NCBI RefSeq assembly: GCF_041429775.1
Contig: NZ_CP163421.1
Coordinates: 2,567,001 to 2,631,000 of the forward strand
Direction of reading: 5' to 3'
Length of the DNA: 64,000 nt
DNA from: Glycocaulis abyssi
GTDB taxonomy: Bacteria; Pseudomonadota; Alphaproteobacteria; Caulobacterales; Maricaulaceae
Positions 17,100 through 27,061 of this stretch are shown here, piece by piece. Numbering within the stretch: the first letter of the stretch is position 1; each line of letters begins with the position of its first letter. A model generated the notes under the pieces. The model was not told the origin of the DNA. It did no database searches and was given only the letters and a program-made list of their open reading frames with translations. The position numbers and the translations under genes were made by a program.

Positions 17100-18233
17100 C
17101 TATGCCTTCAACGCCGCAAACCACGGTTCCAGCCGGTAAATCGCCTCTTTTACCTGCGGCGTGGATACCGCAAAGCTGAGGCGCATGAAGCGGTGCCCGT
17201 TGACCGGGTCAAAATCCAGGCCCGGGGCGGCCGCTACGAACGTCTCGCGCAGCAGGCGCTCGCAAAACGCCATCGAATTATCTGTCAGATGGCCGATATC
17301 GGCCCAGATATAGAAGGCGCCGTCTGGCGGAGCGATGGAGGTCAGGCCCATGCGTGGCAGCGCTTCGAGCAAAGCTTCGCGATTGGTCCGGTAGGTCTCG
17401 ACATGGGCATTAAGCTCGCTCTCACAGTCCATGGCCGTCAGCGCGGCGTGCTGGCTTAGCGAGGGCGGGGTCAGGAAGAGATTGCCGCGATAGGCGCGCA
17501 CCAGCTCCGCCTTGTCGGCTGGCGCGATGACCCAGCCCAGCCGCCACCCCACCATGGAGTAGTATTTGGAGAAGCTGTTGACGATGAAGGCCGTGTTGTC
17601 GAACCGCGCGATGCTGGCCGCGGGCATGCCATAGGAAAGCCCGTGATAAATCTCGTCGGAGATGATCCGTATGCCGCGTTCCCGGCAGACCTCGGCAATC
17701 GCTTCCAGTTCTTCAGGGGGCAGTATCGTGCCGGTAGGATTGGCGGGGCTGGCGATGACGATGCCGGCAGGCGCTGGGTCCAGCGCCTCGATCATCTGCG
17801 CGCTCAGCTGGAAACGGGTTTCCGGCCCGCAATCAATCTCGACCGGAACCAGATGCACGGCTCGCGCCGTATTGCGGTAAGCGACATAGCCCGGCCGTGC
17901 CATGACGATGCGGTCACCGGGCTCAAAGCCGGCCAGCATGGATAGCAGGAGGGCAGGCGACGCGCCGGCGGTCAGGATGACCCGGTCCGGCGCAATCTCC
18001 ACGCCATAACGCTCCTGGTAGTGACGGCTGATACGTTCGCGCAAACGTGCGCTTTCCCAGTACCCCATGGCATCGCCATCCAGCACGGCATGCGCGGTCT
18101 GGATGGCGGCCTGCGGCGCGCCGGTCGAGGGTTGGCCGAATTCCATGTGGATGACGGGCTTTCCCTCGGCTTTCAGCCGGTGGGCAAGCTCTGAAATGGC
18201 GATGGCTTTGAAGGGTTCGATGCGTGTGTTCAT
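17100..18233 (-). CDS. Class I/II PLP-dependent aminotransferase
   Basis: 377 residues, fold type I. It shows SPANPTGT (PLP ring contact), DEIYHGLSY (Asp and Tyr to PLP), NSFSKYYSMVGWRLGW with the Schiff-base Lys, and FMRLSFA (substrate carboxylate Arg). Closest in style to aspartate/aromatic aminotransferases that use 2-oxoglutarate. The exact amino donor cannot be read from sequence. It is followed upstream on the same strand by the DUF4197 gene with 9 bases between. Confidence 0.85.
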   Translation of the reverse strand: MNTRIEPFKAIAISELAHRLKAEGKPVIHMEFGQPSTGAPQAAIQTAHAVLDGDAMGYWESARLRERISRHYQERYGVEIAPDRVILTAGASPALLLSMLAGFEPGDRIVMARPGYVAYRNTARAVHLVPVEIDCGPETRFQLSAQMIEALDPAPAGIVIASPANPTGTILPPEELEAIAEVCRERGIRIISDEIYHGLSYGMPAASIARFDNTAFIVNSFSKYYSMVGWRLGWVIAPADKAELVRAYRGNLFLTPPSLSQHAALTAMDCESELNAHVETYRTNREALLEALPRMGLTSIAPPDGAFYIWADIGHLTDNSMAFCERLLRETFVAAAPGLDFDPVNGHRFMRLSFAVSTPQVKEAIYRLEPWFAALKA

Positions 18234-18242
18234 GCGACCTGT

Positions 18243-18944
18243 CTAGCCGCCAAACAGCCCCCGCAAAAGCCCTGTTGCGCGGCTGACCGGATCACGCCGG
18301 ATGGAGCGCTCTTCCTCGCCGACATAGTGGAATATGCCGTCCAGCGCGCGGGTAACGGCAAAGTCGGTCAGCTGGCCGCGCAAATTGGCGGCGGGCGACC
18401 CACCGCCCCCGCCAAACAGCCCGCCCAGCCCTGAGCGCTGATTGAGCAGGCCGGACGCACTGTCGAGCGCGCTATAGGCACCCGACGCGGTCAGCGTCTC
18501 CTCCATGGGCGGACGCAAAAGCCCGGTCAGCGGCGTTTCGGTGCGGCCCCTTAAGTACTGCGTGGCGGCTGTATCCGGCCCACGGATAATCGAGGTCGCG
18601 TCCTGGATCGTCAGGGAACGGATGGCATCAACAACCAGACGCCGGGCGGGCGGCATGGCCTGTTCCGCCGCGCGGTTCATCCGCATCTCCACATCGTCCA
18701 GTGGCCCGGCAAGGCCCACGGGCTGCAGGCGCTGCTGTACGCTGCGCATCGTGCCGGGCAGAGGTATGCGCACCACCGGATCGCCAAAGAAGCCATCGCG
18801 CTGGCCCAGCCGCGTCGTGGCCGCCTGCGTAGCAGTTGTCAGCAGTTGCCGGATGGCCGCGTTGCTATCGCCTTGCGCAAAGCCCGCAGGTGTTATGGTG
18901 AAAGCCAGCCCTGTGGCCAGAAATGTACGGCGGTCCATCGGCAT
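18243..18944 (-). CDS. DUF4197 protein with Tat-type signal
   Basis: 233 residues. The N-terminus MDRRTFLATGL has the twin-arginine RRxFL pattern and a hydrophobic stretch ending at AFAQ, so export by Tat is likely. The mature part matches DUF4197 (all-alpha, with LTIQDATSIIRGPDTAATQYL in the centre and FAVTRALDGIFHYVGEEE near the end). A glycine-rich spacer separates these parts. Function unknown. The start may be Met1 or Met3. Confidence 0.8.
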   Translation of the reverse strand: MPMDRRTFLATGLAFTITPAGFAQGDSNAAIRQLLTTATQAATTRLGQRDGFFGDPVVRIPLPGTMRSVQQRLQPVGLAGPLDDVEMRMNRAAEQAMPPARRLVVDAIRSLTIQDATSIIRGPDTAATQYLRGRTETPLTGLLRPPMEETLTASGAYSALDSASGLLNQRSGLGGLFGGGGGSPAANLRGQLTDFAVTRALDGIFHYVGEEERSIRRDPVSRATGLLRGLFGG

Positions 18945-19017
18945 TCCTCCCTCGCCCTGTAAAGGTCAGGATAGTGACTATACGCCGATGAACAGGAGCT
19001 GACAGAAAAACCGGTGC

Positions 19018-20937
19018 CTACTCGGCTGCGATTTTCTCCGTGGCGGACCCGCCTGTATCGCGGTGGCGCAGCGCCCGGCCAAGCTTGGTTGTGCCGTGGG
19101 CCTTGGTGAAGCCGTCTTTCGTCCAGACCAGCCCGCCACCGACCAGCACATGCGTCACTACACCGTCAGAGCGGTTCACCAGCTGCTCGTGCTCGAACAC
19201 GTCGCGATGGACGAATTTCAGCCCGGCATCGGAATCGTAGGCTTTAAGGGCTTCAGGGTCGATAATGGCGATATCGGCCACATCGCCGGTTTCGATCCGG
19301 CCCGCCTCAATGCCGATAAAATCCGCCGGATCGCGCGTCAGGCGCTTCACCTGCGCGGCAACGCGTTCCATGCCATCGGCCTGCGCCAGCTGCAGGCAAC
19401 GCAGATTGCCGTCATAGAAGGCCATATTGGTCAGGTGCGCACCGGAATCGTTGAAGCCGGGGAATATCTGCGGATCGGTCAGCAGCTTCTTCACCACCTC
19501 CATGTCCCGATTGGCCGAGATCGTCCACCAGCGCAGATCGGTATCGTAAAGCTGGAACAGGCCGATGATGAAATACGGCTCGCCCACATCCGGCGAGGTC
19601 GCCATCAGCGGCAGGGCATCAAACGCCGCGCGCTCTTCTTCTGAGCGAATAACGTCCGGCATGCCAAAGCTGACCTGATAGCGCTTGAACACATCCTCGA
19701 AGGTCTCGCCCACCCAGTCGGCCGGGCAGCCCGAATGGAACACCATCTGGGCAAGGTCGCGGTCAAACGCCATCTGTTCGGCGCGCATCTTGCGCTTGAA
19801 ACCGGCGAGCCCCCCCTGCTTGCCGTGCATCCACATGGCCGCAAAGCGCGCCTGATAGTCCGGGTCGGCGAGGATGCGCTGGCGCGCCTCGCGGTCTTCA
19901 AGATCGGGCTCGTTCAGTTCGCGCAGTTCCGGGATTTCCTCGGCCAGCGGATTGACCGGCCCGTCCCAGTAAAGCCGGAAGGGGGCGGCGAGCGCCTGAA
20001 AGCGAAAATGCCCCTTGAAGAGGGTCGAGTTCAAAAGCCGGGTGAGGATTTTGGCGAGCTTTACGAGGTTTCGGTTTGCCGCCACGTCCATGGCGGCGAC
20101 GGCGGTGACTTTGAGCGGTTTGCCGTGGACGCGCCCGCTGGTCAGCAGGAAATTGCGGAACACTTCTGCCGGATTGTCCTTGGGCGGAGTGGCCTGCCAG
20201 AGCCGGTCCCAGCGGCGCAGGATGGCCGTCAGGCGTTTGAGCTCCTTATAGCTGCCGAACTGGGAGGGGATTTTGGTCTTGCGATTGGGGTCTTCGGCCA
20301 GGAAGTGGAAGGGCAGCGCGTCGGTGGAAAAGCCGACATAGCCCTCGCCCATCGCGGTCTCCAGCAACGCCTCCATCCGCTGAAGCTCGTCTTCGCGCGG
20401 ATCTCGGCTGACGCTTTCCCGCAATCCCATCACCTCGGCGCGCAGCATGGAGTGCGGCACCATCGGGATGACATTGATGCCGAGTTCGAGCGTATCGAGA
20501 TGGTCGAGATACTCCGCCGTCGTCGCCCATGTCGCGAGGTCCGCGGCCTTGCGCAATACAGGTTTGGGCATGTTCTCCACGCGCGCAAAGCAATCGACGA
20601 TCGGGTCCTCGCCATTGCGGCGCTGATGGCCAAAGCAGATGCCAAGCGAGCAGTTGGACATGAGCACGGTCGTGGTGCCGTGACGCACCGCTTCGGGCAG
20701 GCCGGGATCCAGCTCCACCTCAAGGTCGAAATGGGTATGGATGTCGAGCAGCCCCGGCATCACCCACAGCCCCTCCGCCTCGATCACGTCTTTCGCCTTG
20801 GCCGGATCAAGCCCGGTGCCGCGCGCGGCGATCCGGCCGTCCTTAATGGCGATATCGCCGGTCATGGGCATGGTGCCGGTCCCGTCAATGACGAGGCCGC
20901 CCTGGATCAGTGTGTCCCATTCGCGTCTGGCGGCCAT
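19018..20937 (-). CDS. Cytoplasmic amidohydrolase, N-acyl-D-amino-acid deacylase-like
   Basis: 639 residues, no signal peptide. Amidohydrolase superfamily: metal-binding HxH in LLDIHTHFDLE, GTTTVLMSNCS, and a late FNDSGAHLTNM with the expected catalytic Asp. The middle contains a large alpha-helical insertion, so it is longer than typical D-aminoacylases (~480-530). COG3653-type proteins act on N-acyl-D-amino acids or related cyclic amides. GGGAGG precedes the start. It is 24 bases downstream of the alpha/beta hydrolase gene, on the same strand. Second member of this superfamily in the window. Confidence 0.8.
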   Translation of the reverse strand: MAARREWDTLIQGGLVIDGTGTMPMTGDIAIKDGRIAARGTGLDPAKAKDVIEAEGLWVMPGLLDIHTHFDLEVELDPGLPEAVRHGTTTVLMSNCSLGICFGHQRRNGEDPIVDCFARVENMPKPVLRKAADLATWATTAEYLDHLDTLELGINVIPMVPHSMLRAEVMGLRESVSRDPREDELQRMEALLETAMGEGYVGFSTDALPFHFLAEDPNRKTKIPSQFGSYKELKRLTAILRRWDRLWQATPPKDNPAEVFRNFLLTSGRVHGKPLKVTAVAAMDVAANRNLVKLAKILTRLLNSTLFKGHFRFQALAAPFRLYWDGPVNPLAEEIPELRELNEPDLEDREARQRILADPDYQARFAAMWMHGKQGGLAGFKRKMRAEQMAFDRDLAQMVFHSGCPADWVGETFEDVFKRYQVSFGMPDVIRSEEERAAFDALPLMATSPDVGEPYFIIGLFQLYDTDLRWWTISANRDMEVVKKLLTDPQIFPGFNDSGAHLTNMAFYDGNLRCLQLAQADGMERVAAQVKRLTRDPADFIGIEAGRIETGDVADIAIIDPEALKAYDSDAGLKFVHRDVFEHEQLVNRSDGVVTHVLVGGGLVWTKDGFTKAHGTTKLGRALRHRDTGGSATEKIAAE

Positions 20938-20961
20938 CAGGGCCTCCCTTGTTTCATTGCT

Positions 20962-21864
20962 CTAAAGAGTATGCGGCATGCGGTGGAAATCCAGGAAGGC
21001 GGCCAGCACCGCGTCTGGCGCTTCCACCTGCGGGTAGTGGCCGATGCCCTCAAGGATCACCGTGTCGGGGTTCGGTACCAGCTCGCGATAGCGCGCTACC
21101 ATGTGTGCGCCCGACACCGGATCAGCCCCGCCATCAATGACGCGCAAGGGGATTTGCGCTGCCTGCAGCGCGCCGACCCAGCGTTCGCGGTTCTCGCGCC
21201 GTTCGGCGATATAACGGATCAGCTTGTGGCCGATGGCCGGCATACCGCCATTGGCCGTCACCAGCGCCCAGAACTCCTTCAGCGCCGCATTATCGGGCTG
21301 CGTGTCGGGGCCGAACACCTCTGAGAAGCCCTTGCGGAAACGCTTTTCCGTCATCAGGCGCGAGACCAGAAAGCCGATCGGCGAATGCAGGAGCTTCTGG
21401 TTGAAAGTGGCATGGTGGGTCTCCGGGAAGAGCCCGCCATTCAGGAACACTACCGATTGAAGCTTAGGCGTTCCGCCTTCGCTTCCATTGTGCCGGGCGA
21501 GCAATTCCTGCGCGACCGTATCGCCATAATCATGCGCCAGCACATGGCACTCGGCGATGCCCAGCGCCGCGCACAGGCCGGCATGCAGGTCGGCCTGATC
21601 GCGGATGGAATACTCATATTCAGGCGGCTTCGCTGAAAAGCCGAACCCGATCATGTCCGGCGCCAGCAGGCGAAAACGGGCGCTCAAGGGTTCCCACATA
21701 TCCACCCAGTCCCAGCTGGCGGTGGGAAAGCCGTGAATGAGCATCAGGACCGGCTTTGACGCGTCGGCCCAGTCGCCGCCCTGCCAGAAGGCGATTGTCT
21801 GCCCGCGCCAGTCAAAGCGCTGCGCGGCCTTGCGCCAGTCTTCAAGGCTCGGCCTTGCGGCCAT
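20962..21864 (-). CDS. Alpha/beta hydrolase with Asp nucleophile (epoxide hydrolase / dehalogenase / MEST-like)
   Basis: About 300 residues. It has an oxyanion region MLIHGFPTASWDW, then the nucleophile elbow HVLAHDYGDTVAQE with Asp in the catalytic position, and a final His in EGIGHYPQVEAP. The Asp nucleophile separates it from esterases and fits epoxide hydrolases, haloalkane dehalogenases and MEST-like proteins; HDYGD is closest to the last. ATG 21864 is preceded by GGGAGGAG with a 5-base gap, better than the upstream ATG at 21882. Substrate unknown. Confidence 0.85.
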   Translation of the reverse strand: MAARPSLEDWRKAAQRFDWRGQTIAFWQGGDWADASKPVLMLIHGFPTASWDWVDMWEPLSARFRLLAPDMIGFGFSAKPPEYEYSIRDQADLHAGLCAALGIAECHVLAHDYGDTVAQELLARHNGSEGGTPKLQSVVFLNGGLFPETHHATFNQKLLHSPIGFLVSRLMTEKRFRKGFSEVFGPDTQPDNAALKEFWALVTANGGMPAIGHKLIRYIAERRENRERWVGALQAAQIPLRVIDGGADPVSGAHMVARYRELVPNPDTVILEGIGHYPQVEAPDAVLAAFLDFHRMPHTL

Positions 21865-21996
21865 GCTGTCTCCTCCCGGCATGCTTTTCCTATGAGACTA
21901 GTGTTCACTGACAGCTCACTCAACCGGTTTTGACCGATTGCAGCGCACGGGAAGATTGGGAAAGGTGGAGCGGGACACACAGAAGGATGGACGCCA

Positions 21997-23079
21997 GTGC
22001 GCGCCGACAGGGATGTCATCATTATCGGTGCGGGTCTGGCCGGTCTCATGCTCGCCGAACGCCTCGCACTGTCTTCCCAGCGCCAGCTGCGCGTGGAGGT
22101 GTTCGAACAGGCGCCGAGCCTCACAACCGCGCGGCGCAGCTGGAGCTGGTATGAGGCGGGTCGGCCCCGCACGGCGTTTGACAAGACCTGGACCCGCTGG
22201 GAGATGAGCGCGGCCAATCTGGCGGTTGCCCGCCCGTTCGCGGATGGCCGCTACGGCCTCTTGCGGGGTGAGGCGCTGGCCGGGCGGGCCTTGCAGGCGA
22301 TAGAAACGAGCCCGTCTGTCCGCCTGCGCCTGTCGGCAAGCGTTAGCGCCATAAGGTCCGCACCCGGCGGGGCTGTTGTCGAGACAAGTCAGGGGGAACT
22401 CAGCGCACGGATGGTGATCGATACCCGTCCGGGCGGGGCCGAGCTGCTCGACCGGGCGCGCTGGGTGCGCACTGGCATCAGGGCCGAAGTGCGTACCGGC
22501 TCGGCCTGCTTTGATCAGGACACCGCCACGCTGGTTCACCGCCTGCGCCGGGAGGATGGCGCGCTGACATTCGAGACCGTCCTGCCGCTGGCCGCCGACC
22601 ATGCCATTATCGAAGCTGTACGCATCGCCCGCTCAGGCGATGAGCGCCGGCCGGCCTTTGACCGGGCGGTGGAGCGGATCACCGGCGGTGTGGCCGCTGA
22701 CATCGGCATACGCATGCGCAGCGCAAGTCCGCTGGGTCTCTCCGACCGGTGGCCTGTGAGCGCCCGTGCCGTGCGTATCGCGGCTAGCCGCGGGGCCGGG
22801 CTTGCCCTTGCCGGGGCAACGGGGCGTGATGCCCAGCGTGGACAGGTATGGGCAGTCCAGGCTTTCGACGCGCTGGAGCGCGGCCGCGCATTGCCCGGCC
22901 TGCCCGCGCAGCCCTTGCTTGCCCGGCTTTCCTCCTATCTGCTGTTCAGGCGGCTTGCGGCCCGTCCTTCACGGCTGATCGCCATGGCAGAGCGGTCGCC
23001 GGGCGATTCGATCGTGCGCCTGGTGGGCGGAACGGCGTCACTGGCCGATGCCGCGCCCCTGCTCTGGGTGAACCGCTAG
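21997..23079 (+). CDS. Lycopene cyclase-like FAD protein
   Basis: 360 residues. N-terminal FAD-binding GxGxxG in [17 protein letters not shown], then SWSWYE, Y-x-L-x-R-G and [14 protein letters not shown], each recalling CrtY-family lycopene cyclases (HTWSFH, substrate-site and YTLPLSPTEALIE blocks). The C-terminal GGLFHPTTGYS-type motif is much altered ([13 protein letters not shown]). GTG 21997 is the only plausible start. No other carotenoid gene is nearby, so cyclase activity is uncertain. Its TAG shares the palindrome CTAG with the stop of convergent ilvD. Confidence 0.7.
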   Translation: MRADRDVIIIGAGLAGLMLAERLALSSQRQLRVEVFEQAPSLTTARRSWSWYEAGRPRTAFDKTWTRWEMSAANLAVARPFADGRYGLLRGEALAGRALQAIETSPSVRLRLSASVSAIRSAPGGAVVETSQGELSARMVIDTRPGGAELLDRARWVRTGIRAEVRTGSACFDQDTATLVHRLRREDGALTFETVLPLAADHAIIEAVRIARSGDERRPAFDRAVERITGGVAADIGIRMRSASPLGLSDRWPVSARAVRIAASRGAGLALAGATGRDAQRGQVWAVQAFDALERGRALPGLPAQPLLARLSSYLLFRRLAARPSRLIAMAERSPGDSIVRLVGGTASLADAAPLLWVNR

Positions 23080-24767
23080 GAGCTGACGAACGGGAAGGAT
23101 GTCACCGCGCCGTCGGACGCTGATGACACCAGCGCTGCGTATTTGGCATAGGCACCGGACGGATAGCGCGGCGCTGGCGGCGTGAAGCCGCTCTTCATGC
23201 GCGTATCCAGATCGGCGTCGGTATCAATACGCTGGGCATCGACATCAATCCTGATCCGGTCACCATCCTTTACAAAGGCGATGGGGCCGCCCCGCGCCGC
23301 CTCCGGCGCAACATGACCGACCATGAAGCCGTAAGTGGCGCCGGAAAACCGGCCATCCGTAATCAGTGCCACATCATCGCCAAGCCCCGCGCCCTGAATG
23401 GCGGCCGTGACCGCCAGCATTTCGCGCATGCCCGGCCCCCCGGCGGGGCCTTCATAGCGGATGACGACCACATCGCCTTTCTGGATTTTCCCGGCCTGGA
23501 CAGCTTCAAAACAGGCATCCTCGCTGTCGAACACACGCGCCGGCCCTTCAAAGGACAGACGGTCATGGCCTGCCAGCTTGGCAACACAGCCCTGCGGTGC
23601 CAGATCACCATAGAGAATGCCGAACCCGCCGCGCGATTTGAGCGGTTTCTCCGCAGACAGAATAACGTCCTGCCCTTTGGCTTCCTCTGCGCCGGCAACC
23701 AGCCCGAACAGGGCGTCGCCGGTGATGGTGGGCGCGTCGGCGATGAGCCCGGCCTCCTTCAGCCGCCGGCCCAGCAGGGGCGAGCCGCCAGCCGCCGCCA
23801 TGTCGGGCGCCATATAGCGCCCGCCCGGCTTCAGATCGGCGATCACCGGTGTTGAGCGGGAAATGGCATCGAAATCATCAATGCCAAACGCGGACGGTTC
23901 CAGCCCTGCCTCGCGCGCTATCGCCACCAGATGCAGGACCGCGTTGGTAGACCCTGCGGTGGCGCTGACGGCCGCCGCAGCATTCTTCAGCGATTGCGGG
24001 GTGACGAACTGCCTGGCATTGCGCCCTTCGCGGAACGCTTCGACGACCAGCTCCCCGGCGCGCCGCGCGGCATCGGGCTTTCTGGGATCGGTGGCCGGAA
24101 TATCATTCAGCCCCATGGGCGACAGGCCCAGGAAGGTCAGCGCCAGCGCCATCGTGTTGGCGGTGAACTGTCCGCCGCACGCGCCCGCGCCCGGACAGGC
24201 TTGCCGTTCCACCTCGCCCAGCTCCGCCTCGCTGATCTTGCCCGCAGCGCACGCGCCGACGGCCTCGAACACGTCCTGAATGGTAACCGCCTTGCCGTGC
24301 AGTTTTCCCGGCATGATCGACCCGCCATAGAGAATGACGCTTGGCAGGTCGAGACGCGCTGCCGCCATGGCTGCAGCCGGAATTGTCTTGTCGCATCCGG
24401 CCAGAAACAGCACCGCATCGAGACAATGTCCGCGTACGGCAAGTTCAGCCGAATCTGCCACGCATTCGCGGCTCATCAGGCTGGCACGCATGCCTTCAGT
24501 ACCCATTGCGATGCCGTCAGTGACCACAATCGTATTGAAGTCCACCGGCGTTCCGCCTGCAGCGATAATGCCCTCGCGCGCGTGGTCGGCCAGCGTATTG
24601 AGGTGCATGTTGCACGGCGTGACACTCGTCCAGGTGTTGACGATGGCGATCATCGGCTTTGCCATCGCGGCGTTGTCATAACCGGCTGCGCGCAGCATGG
24701 CTCTGGCCGGTGCACGGCTCGGCCCTTCGATGAGGGTGCGCGAGGGAGAAGTCGGGCGTGTGGTCAT
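23076..24767 (-). CDS. ilvD: Dihydroxy-acid dehydratase
   Basis: 563 residues. It carries the iron-sulfur Cys motifs in [10 protein letters not shown] and [16 protein letters not shown] and the C-terminal [13 protein letters not shown]. It converts 2,3-dihydroxy acids to 2-oxo acids in the last shared step of valine and isoleucine synthesis. It is the last gene of the thr operon: its ATG immediately follows the thrC stop (TAA-ATG). This ties ilvD expression to the Thr/Ile-responsive leader at 28953-29018 rather than to the ilvC leader. Confidence 0.95.
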   Translation of the reverse strand: MTTRPTSPSRTLIEGPSRAPARAMLRAAGYDNAAMAKPMIAIVNTWTSVTPCNMHLNTLADHAREGIIAAGGTPVDFNTIVVTDGIAMGTEGMRASLMSRECVADSAELAVRGHCLDAVLFLAGCDKTIPAAAMAAARLDLPSVILYGGSIMPGKLHGKAVTIQDVFEAVGACAAGKISEAELGEVERQACPGAGACGGQFTANTMALALTFLGLSPMGLNDIPATDPRKPDAARRAGELVVEAFREGRNARQFVTPQSLKNAAAAVSATAGSTNAVLHLVAIAREAGLEPSAFGIDDFDAISRSTPVIADLKPGGRYMAPDMAAAGGSPLLGRRLKEAGLIADAPTITGDALFGLVAGAEEAKGQDVILSAEKPLKSRGGFGILYGDLAPQGCVAKLAGHDRLSFEGPARVFDSEDACFEAVQAGKIQKGDVVVIRYEGPAGGPGMREMLAVTAAIQGAGLGDDVALITDGRFSGATYGFMVGHVAPEAARGGPIAFVKDGDRIRIDVDAQRIDTDADLDTRMKSGFTPPAPRYPSGAYAKYAALVSSASDGAVTSFPFVSS

Positions 24768-26087
24768 TTATGCGTATCCTGCAGACACTCTCGAAGAACG
24801 AAACGTACCGGCCAGCGCCCGCGACAGGGCGTTCATGTCCGCTGCCAGCTCGTCCATATGTGACGGGCGGTCAAGGACGGCCTTTAGCGGTGCGCTGGGG
24901 TCGATGGATTGCCCGATAAGGGGCTCCACCACATCGGCAAACTTGTAAGGGTGAGCTGTAGCCGCCGCTATCCAGACACGCTGCTCGCGCGCGGCCTCCG
25001 GCAGGCGGTGCCAAGCTTCCGCGGCAATGGCCGAATGCGGGCACCACACATATCCGGTGCGCTCGAAATCCGCGATTATCCGGGCGCGGATCGCATCATC
25101 ATCTACCCGTTCCACGCTGATCGCGCGCTGGTCTGATGCCAGATGATCGAGGCGCTCGAAATTGCTCGGCGTGCCGATATCCATCGCATTGGCCAGTGTC
25201 GCAACCGATGGCCGAGGCCGGTACACGCCTGTCTGGTTCCATTCGTGCAAGGTGGCATTGGCGTTGGTGGCAATCACCACCGGCCCGATGGGAAGACCCA
25301 TGGAGCGGGCATAGAGCGCCGCCAGACCATGGCCCAGATTGCCGCTGGGAATGATCAGGCCGGGCAGGGTGCCGCTTGTCCGCCAGACTTTCAGCGCCGC
25401 ATCAGCCAGATACACCATCTGGGGCAGCAGCCGCACGATATTGATCGAGTTGGCCGAGGTCAGCCGGAAGCGGCGTGTGAGCTCCTCATCGGCGAACGCG
25501 TTCTTGACCAGGGCCTGACAGGCATCGAAATCACCGCTCACCCGAAATGCCCGCACGGGCGCATTCCAGCAGGTCAGCTGATGTTCCTGGAAGGGAGATA
25601 CACGCCCCTTGGGGTACAGTACCGCCAGCTGTACGCCCTTGCGGCCCTCCGCCGCCTGCGCAGCGGCCCCGCCGGTATCGCCCGATGTCGCAACAAGCAC
25701 CGTAAACGGATCATCTTCGTCGGCGAGGCAGTCCAGAGCGCCCATCAGGAAGCGCGTGCCGAAATCCTTGAAAGCGCCTGTAGGCCCATGAAACAGCTCA
25801 AGCGCGCGCAGGCCCGGCCTTGCCGGATCAGGAATGGTCAGCGGCACCGGAAAGTCGAAAGCATTCGCGCACAGGGCTGGCAGATCAGCTTGCAGCGCAT
25901 CGCCCTCGAAGAACGGGCCAAGAAGCTGCGTAGCAAGCTCAGCGAGTGTGAGGCCGGGCTGGACATCGTCGGAACTGATGCGGGGCAGGGTCTGCGGAAT
26001 GAAGAGTGCGCCGCCGGGCGCGCTCCCCCGGCAGATGGCCTCGCTCAGGCTGGCTGACTGGCCGCCGCGCGTGGAGACATATCTCAC
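24768..26087 (-). CDS. thrC: Threonine synthase
   Basis: 439 residues, PLP-dependent, with the lysine in GPTGAFKDFGTRF and the phosphate-binding TSGDTGGAA. Converts O-phosphohomoserine to threonine. The frame is open to 26228, but the start is GTG 26087, which overlaps the thrB stop as GTGA and gives the standard N-terminus VRYVSTRG. Third gene of the operon, directly abutting ilvD. Confidence 0.95.
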   Translation of the reverse strand: MRYVSTRGGQSASLSEAICRGSAPGGALFIPQTLPRISSDDVQPGLTLAELATQLLGPFFEGDALQADLPALCANAFDFPVPLTIPDPARPGLRALELFHGPTGAFKDFGTRFLMGALDCLADEDDPFTVLVATSGDTGGAAAQAAEGRKGVQLAVLYPKGRVSPFQEHQLTCWNAPVRAFRVSGDFDACQALVKNAFADEELTRRFRLTSANSINIVRLLPQMVYLADAALKVWRTSGTLPGLIIPSGNLGHGLAALYARSMGLPIGPVVIATNANATLHEWNQTGVYRPRPSVATLANAMDIGTPSNFERLDHLASDQRAISVERVDDDAIRARIIADFERTGYVWCPHSAIAAEAWHRLPEAAREQRVWIAAATAHPYKFADVVEPLIGQSIDPSAPLKAVLDRPSHMDELAADMNALSRALAGTFRSSRVSAGYA

Positions 26088-27031
26088 CCCACCACCTCCG
26101 GCAGCGGTTCCAGTCTCGCCCCGCGGGAATTTATCGGCGCGTGATAGGCGTGTGCGGACTGGCCCTCTCTGGCGAAGGCGGCGCACATGGCAGCTTCGAC
26201 GGCGGCGTGGTCTGCCTCGGAGCACCATGCAAATATCGACGGTCCGGACCCGGAGAATGAGCAGCCTAGCGCGCCTGCCTGCAAGGCGGCGGTCTTCACG
26301 GCCGGAAGCGCTGGCAGAAGATATCGCCGCTGCGGTTCAACCAGCACATCGTCCAGCCCGGCGCGGATCAGATCATGCTCATTGGCGGCGCAGCCAGCCA
26401 CAAAGGCCGCCAGCCGCCGCGAGTGCTCGACAACCGTCTCCATAGCGACAGCAGGGCGCAATATCCCGCGTGCGGCGCGTGTCTCAATCTCCGCATCAGG
26501 ATGAACGACGATCGAGACCAGGCCCGATGGTGCCGGTATGCGGCGCACCTGACTAGCCTCCAGCCGCGCAGCGATCACCAGCCCGCCAAGCAGGCTTGCC
26601 ATCACATTGTCCCAGGGCGGCGGATCGGAGGATACCCGCTCGCCTTCAAGGGCGAACATCAAGAGCTCGGCTTGCGCGAACGGCGTTTCCAGAAGGGCAT
26701 TGACGGCCACTGCCGCCGCGACCGCCGATGCGGCTGAGCCGCCCATGCCCGCGCTCAACGGCACGCCCTTCTCAATATCCAGCCGTACCCCGAAACGGGC
26801 ACCCGCCGCGTCGAGCAGGGCCTTTGCAGCCGCCAATGCGGTATTGCGCTCAGCAGAGCCTGGCAGGCTTTTCACCCGGCCGGAAACCGCGCCGAGGCGC
26901 ACGCCGGGTTCTGCCTCACGGTGGGCGGTGACCACGTCCTGTAGCGTGTCAAACGCCTGGCCCAGAATATCAAATCCCGGTCCCACATTGCCTATGCTGG
27001 CCGGTGCACTCGCTCTGGCGATGTCCTTCAT
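26084..27031 (-). CDS. thrB: Homoserine kinase (GHMP family)
   Basis: About 315 residues. The N-terminus ASAPASIGNVGPGFDILG and the ATP loop PLSAGMGGSAASAVAA are GHMP kinase signatures. Phosphorylates homoserine for ThrC. Three in-frame Mets occur at 27058, 27040 and 27031; an AAGGAGAGG between the first and second favours 27040 or 27031, and I use 27031. Ends in a GTGA overlap with thrC. This is the enteric-type ThrB, not the aminoglycoside-kinase-like enzyme found in many alphaproteobacteria. Confidence 0.93.
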   Translation of the reverse strand: MKDIARASAPASIGNVGPGFDILGQAFDTLQDVVTAHREAEPGVRLGAVSGRVKSLPGSAERNTALAAAKALLDAAGARFGVRLDIEKGVPLSAGMGGSAASAVAAAVAVNALLETPFAQAELLMFALEGERVSSDPPPWDNVMASLLGGLVIAARLEASQVRRIPAPSGLVSIVVHPDAEIETRAARGILRPAVAMETVVEHSRRLAAFVAGCAANEHDLIRAGLDDVLVEPQRRYLLPALPAVKTAALQAGALGCSFSGSGPSIFAWCSEADHAAVEAAMCAAFAREGQSAHAYHAPINSRGARLEPLPEVVG

Positions 27032-27061
27032 CGCGCGCATCCTCTCCTTGCCGCCCATCGG

